This document shows positions 21,350-24,852 of a stretch of DNA of 24,852 bases, one piece after another. The notes beneath the pieces are model-generated. The model was given only the letters and a program-made list of their open reading frames with translations. It was not told the DNA's origin and searched no databases. Within the stretch, counting starts at the first letter, position 1. Each line of letters opens with the position of its first letter. The DNA comes from JAZDMK01 sp043800975 (GTDB lineage Bacteria; Bacteroidota; Bacteroidia; Bacteroidales; JAHJDW01). The stretch spans positions 1 through 24,852 of the forward strand of contig JAZDMK010000016.1 in NCBI GenBank assembly GCA_043800975.1, written 5' to 3'. Made by a program: the position numbers and the translations under genes.

Positions 21350-21961
21350 TTATCTGTAAATAATTGTAAAAAACATCACTGCAACGCCTGCAGCAAAACC
21401 TAGGTAAATCTGGGTCTGGCTGTGGGTGTTAAGTTTTAAGCGTGCCCAACCGGCAATGCCTGCAATTAAAATACTGGCTGCAAAAAAAAGTGTAAAGTCT
21501 ATCTGGAGCCTGATTGACAAGGCCCACAAACAACCAGCAAGCCCACCCAGGCCGGCCGTATGCGCACTTATTTTCCAGAAATAACTAACGATTAATACAA
21601 GTATTGATGTAAAAAAGGCGCCCATAAGAATATTGAAAAAGACATGAGGAAGCGGGTAGCGCGCCAGAAAGTAATAGGTGAAATAATAAAAAATGGAAAT
21701 TGTAAAAAATGGAAGTATGCGGTCTTTACGATTTTCCATAGTAAGAGAAGAAATCATTCCCTGAAAATACATAAATAAAATAATTACGAGAGGCAGGAGC
21801 AGCGTGGAAATAAGAACCATACTGAACAAAACCATTCTATCGTTAAAATCAAGATTGGAAGTAAAAACGGTTGAACTGTTCATGAACAACAATATCGCAA
21901 GAGCCGGCATTAGTAAAGGATGCAGCAGATATGAAAAAAACTTTGCGAGTTTATCTTCCAT
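21350..21961 (-). CDS. PAP2-like integral membrane protein
   Basis: 203 aa with about six helices. Late PAP2 phosphatase-like motifs: KISAHTAGLGG (SGH-type His in motif 2) and ARLKLNTHSQTQIYLG (His in motif 3). The first motif is weak or replaced by NRKDRILPF. PAP2 enzymes remove phosphate from lipids such as phosphatidate or undecaprenyl pyrophosphate; with an altered first motif, activity is uncertain. The ATG lies 5 bases after the rpoN stop, so the two genes are likely co-transcribed. The stop directly abuts the stop of the convergent beta-barrel gene. Confidence 0.7.
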   Translation of the reverse strand: MEDKLAKFFSYLLHPLLMPALAILLFMNSSTVFTSNLDFNDRMVLFSMVLISTLLLPLVIILFMYFQGMISSLTMENRKDRILPFFTISIFYYFTYYFLARYPLPHVFFNILMGAFFTSILVLIVSYFWKISAHTAGLGGLAGCLWALSIRLQIDFTLFFAASILIAGIAGWARLKLNTHSQTQIYLGFAAGVAVMFFTIIYR

Positions 21962-21966
21962 GAAAA

Positions 21967-23466
21967 TTAAAGCTCCTTACGCAAGCGTGCTACGGGAATG
22001 TTAAGCTGTTCGCGGTATTTCGCAACAGTGCGGCGTGCAATGTTATAACCTTTTTCTTTTAATATTTTTGTCAGACGATCATCGGTTAGTGGCTTGCGTT
22101 TGTTTTCAACACCAATGCATTCTTCCAATATTTTTTTCACTTCTTTGGTGGAAACTTCTTCACCACTGTCAGTTTGTAATGATTCAGAAAAAAGTGTTTT
22201 CAGAAAAATTGTACCAAAATTGGTTTGTGCATATTTGCTGTTAACCACGCGGGAAATGGTACTGATATCATAATTGACAATTTCAGCAATGTCTTTCAGT
22301 ACCATTGGTTTCAAACTGGTTTCGTCACCGGTAAGAAAATAATCGTACTGATAATTCATAATAGCAGTCATGGTTGCTAGCAAAGTGTTTTGCCTTTGAC
22401 GAACTGCATCAATAAACCATTTGGCAGAATCAATTTTTTGTTTGACAAAAGTGGCTGTTTCTTTTTCTTTTTCATTGGCTTTACTTTTTCCGGCAGCCAT
22501 GTTTTCGAGCATTTCAGCATACGACTTGCTAACACGCAACTCAGGTGCATTACGCGAATTCAGCGAAAGCTCAAGTTTGCCATCGTTGTTAAAAATCAAA
22601 AAATCGGGAATCACAACCGGATTGGTGCGTTGTGTTTCACTGATTGAATTGCCAGGTTTCGGATTAAGCCTGAGGATTTCACCAATTGCTCCTTTTAAAT
22701 CTTCATCCGAAATACAAAGTTTTTTGGCAATTTTATCGTAATGTTTCTTTGTAAATTCTTCAAAATATTTATCGAGAATAGTTACCGCAAGCTTGACAGA
22801 ATTTTTCGGTTCTTTACGAATCAATTGTAAAATCAGACATTCACCCAGAGAACGAGCACCCACGCCGGAGGGATCAAATTCCTGAATAATTGCCAGAAGC
22901 CGCTCCAGTTCATCAAGATCAGTCGTAATATTTTGTGAAAAAGCAATGTCATCAACAATGGAAGAAAGTTCGCGCTGCAAGTAACCCGAATCATCAAAAT
23001 TTCCAATGATGTATTCTGCAACTTTCTTTTCGCGATCGGAAAGCCTTCGCAATCCTAACTGGCCTAAAAGGTATTCATGAAAAGTATCACCGACTGAAAA
23101 AGGAATTTCTTTTCTTTCGTCATCCGGAGAAGTATTATTTACGTTTAATTTGTAATAAGGAGTATCATCATCGTCCATGTAATCGGTTAAACCAAATTCA
23201 TCCTGATCATCCCGTTTTTCCTTAATTTCCTGAGCATCATCAAATGTACTTTCATCATCTTCAAACCCGTCATCTGTTTCTTCTGCATACAGATCTTCAT
23301 TTTCTTCTTCACTATCGGGTCCGTCTTCAAGGGCGGGATTTTCTTCAATCTCCTGCTTGATGCGTTGTTCAAGCGCAGCCGTAGGCACCTGCAGTAGCTT
23401 CATGAGCTGAATCTGCTGTGGTGACAGCTTTTGCTGCAGTTTCTGTTGCAGTTTCTGGTTTAACAT
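21967..23466 (-). CDS. rpoN: RNA polymerase sigma-54 factor
   Basis: 499 aa, full length. Region I is Gln/Leu-rich from the start (NQKLQQKLQQKLSPQQIQLM), with the activator-contacting part up to about residue 50, then an acidic stretch (about 50-110). The core-binding domain (about 115-310) and an HTH region follow, and the RpoN box ARRTVAKYRE is at about 477-486. Sigma-54 needs an AAA+ activator to start transcription; no such activator is in the window. asnS lies 114 bases upstream and the PAP2-like gene follows by 5 bases. No strong promoter is seen between asnS and rpoN. Confidence 0.97.
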   Translation of the reverse strand: MLNQKLQQKLQQKLSPQQIQLMKLLQVPTAALEQRIKQEIEENPALEDGPDSEEENEDLYAEETDDGFEDDESTFDDAQEIKEKRDDQDEFGLTDYMDDDDTPYYKLNVNNTSPDDERKEIPFSVGDTFHEYLLGQLGLRRLSDREKKVAEYIIGNFDDSGYLQRELSSIVDDIAFSQNITTDLDELERLLAIIQEFDPSGVGARSLGECLILQLIRKEPKNSVKLAVTILDKYFEEFTKKHYDKIAKKLCISDEDLKGAIGEILRLNPKPGNSISETQRTNPVVIPDFLIFNNDGKLELSLNSRNAPELRVSKSYAEMLENMAAGKSKANEKEKETATFVKQKIDSAKWFIDAVRQRQNTLLATMTAIMNYQYDYFLTGDETSLKPMVLKDIAEIVNYDISTISRVVNSKYAQTNFGTIFLKTLFSESLQTDSGEEVSTKEVKKILEECIGVENKRKPLTDDRLTKILKEKGYNIARRTVAKYREQLNIPVARLRKEL

Positions 23467-23580
23467 GACTGTAAAATCAATACTTTAATTACAATGCAAG
23501 ATAAAGCGAAAAAAAACAAAATGCAACATTGCTATTCATGAAACATTTCTTTATCTTACTTTTTTCAAAAGGAATGAATA

Positions 23581-24852
23581 CTAAAATTCAGCGTTTCTGG
23601 GTGTTCTTGGAAAAGGAATAACATCGCGGATGTTTGCCATTCCAGTGACAAACAGAATAAGGCGTTCGAATCCAAGGCCAAATCCGGCATGGGGTGCAGT
23701 ACCAAACTTTCTTGTTTCTAAGTACCACCACATATCTTTTTCCGGAAGCTTCATTTCCTGAATACGTGCAAGCAGGCGTTCGTAGTTTTCTTCACGTTGG
23801 GATCCGCCGATGATTTCGCCGATTCGGGGAAATAAGACATCCATCGCACGAACTGTTTTCCCATCTTCATTTTGCTTCATGTAGAAGGCCTTAATGTCTT
23901 TCGGATAATCCGTAAGAATCACTGGTTTTCCAAAATGTTTTTCTACTAAAAATCTTTCGTGTTCGGCCTGCAGATCGCATCCCCACTCAACCGGGAATTC
24001 AAATTTTTCTCCGGATGCTTTTAAAATTTCTACGGCTTCTGTATAAGGTAATCTCTGGAAGTCTGTATTTACAACGGATTTCAAACGATCGATCAATTCA
24101 TTATCATACATTTTTTGCAAGAATTCAAGATCATCAGCGCAATTTTCAAGTGCATAACGAACAAGGCTTTTCAAAAAATCTTCTGCGAGATCCATGTTTT
24201 CCTTGATTTCATAAAAAGCCATTTCAGGTTCAATCATCCAGAATTCGGCAAGGTGGCGGGGTGTGTTTGAATTTTCAGCACGAAACGTCGGGCCAAAGGT
24301 ATACACAAGCGAAAGCGCCAGCGCACCCAACTCTCCTTCTAGTTGACCGGAAACTGTAAGGTTTGTTTCTTTTCCAAAAAAGTCCTGTGCATAATCAATT
24401 TCACCTTCAGGTGTCAGGGGTGGATTCTTAGGATCCAGCGTAGATACATGAAACATCGCACCGGCTCCTTCGCAGTCAGAACCTGTAATTATCGGTGTGT
24501 GCAGATAATAAAAACCATGATCATTAAAGTATTTATGAACCGCAAATGCCATGGCATGCCGGATGCGCAATACCGCGCCGAAAGTATTGGTGCGTGGGCG
24601 CAGATGTGCAATATCGCGTAGGAATTCCAGCGTATGTCCTTTTTTCTGCAAGGGATATGTTTCAGAATCAGCCGTTCCATAAACTTCAATGGCAGTTGCA
24701 TGAATCTCAACGGGCTGTTGCTGTCCGGGAGTATCAATCAATTTTCCCGTTATTTTTAAGCAGGCTCCTGTTGTAACAAGTTTTAAAAGATATTCCTAAA
24801 AATAGGGTGTGGCGGCAACAACCTGTATGGTTTGAATTATCGAGCCATCATT
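23581..24852 (-). CDS. asnS: Asparaginyl-tRNA synthetase, 5' end outside window, with in-frame TAG
   Basis: Class II synthetase charging tRNA-Asn. Motif 2 region FRAENSNTPRHLAEFWMIEPE and motif 3 GFGLGFERLILFV are intact, ending RDVIPFPRTPRNAEF. The frame is open from 23581 to 24795. Read further, it gives NDGSIIQTIQVVAATPYF, then TAG (24798-24796), then EYLLKLVTTGACLKITGKLI, which lines up with E. coli AsnS (YDGSCFDPVQAVI through LRLTTGCSVIVTGKV) with almost no length difference. So the gene appears complete except for this one codon. A real nonsense mutation or a sequence error cannot be separated here. A start within the window (TTG at 24741) would lose the OB-fold tRNA-binding part. Confidence 0.85.

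Noticed and set aside
22421..22741. 106-codon open frame antisense to rpoN
   Set aside because: It lies wholly inside rpoN, has no recognisable domain or promoter, and is typical of a shadow frame.
24742..24852. Reassigned TAG codon as an explanation for the asnS stop
   Set aside because: TAG ends the PstS-like gene (3720-3722) and dusB (19201-19203) at the expected places, so it is a normal stop in this genome.

Overview
The window looks like chromosomal DNA of a member of the Bacteroidota. Start sites mostly lack strong Shine-Dalgarno sequences. Many genes are preceded by the phylum's -33 TTG / -7 TAnnTTTG promoter. TonB and ExbB have the Bacteroidota form, followed by two ExbD copies. Several proteins belong to Bacteroidota-type lipoprotein or outer-membrane families (lipocalin-like lipoprotein, LA_2272 surface repeats, OMP beta-barrel). 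The sequence does not settle the genus. Most of the window is housekeeping, with a few accessory insertions.

Layout. 1-406 (-): 3' truncated lipoprotein gene. 489-2278 (+): TatD-type nuclease and type I asparaginase with overlapping start and stop. 2470-2557: tRNA-Ser(GGA), followed within 24 bases by a probable operon of a small membrane protein, a phosphate-binding-like lipoprotein and a TPR protein. 5715-8667 (+): exbB-exbD-exbD-tonB, the energy-transducing complex for TonB-dependent outer-membrane uptake, with its own promoters and a strong terminator. 8746-10257: PutP-like sodium symporter. 10305-10829 (-): apt. 10899-15083: an HTH regulator divergent from an operon of three exported proteins (CsgG-like domain plus barrel, small coiled-coil protein, LA_2272 surface-repeat protein). 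15270-16535: MFS exporter, whose 3' end is duplicated around a DUF559 nuclease cassette (16480-17151). 17256-18188 (-) and 18220-19203 (+): divergent CPBP protease and dusB. 19368-20000 (-): HAD phosphatase. 20066-20139: tRNA with anticodon CAU, probably Ile2, followed by an unusual partial tRNA copy with a hairpin in its T-loop, a GIY-YIG pseudogene and a long inverted repeat. 20597-21349 (+): beta-barrel protein. 21350-24852 (-): asnS, rpoN and a PAP2-like membrane protein, with the asnS 5' end outside the window.

Main points for a second look: (1) a 34-nt copy of the 3' half of tRNA-Ile2(CAU) with a 36-nt GC-rich hairpin exactly in the T-loop, each copy with its own terminator; (2) a DUF559 cassette flanked by 54-bp direct repeats that both encode the C-terminus and stop of the upstream transporter; (3) an in-frame TAG in the otherwise intact reading frame of asnS; (4) an HTH/CsgG-like/LA_2272 envelope gene cluster of unknown role; (5) promoter boxes so close to start codons that dusB and tatD mRNAs are probably leaderless. 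No CRISPR array, complete IS element, prophage or rRNA was seen.
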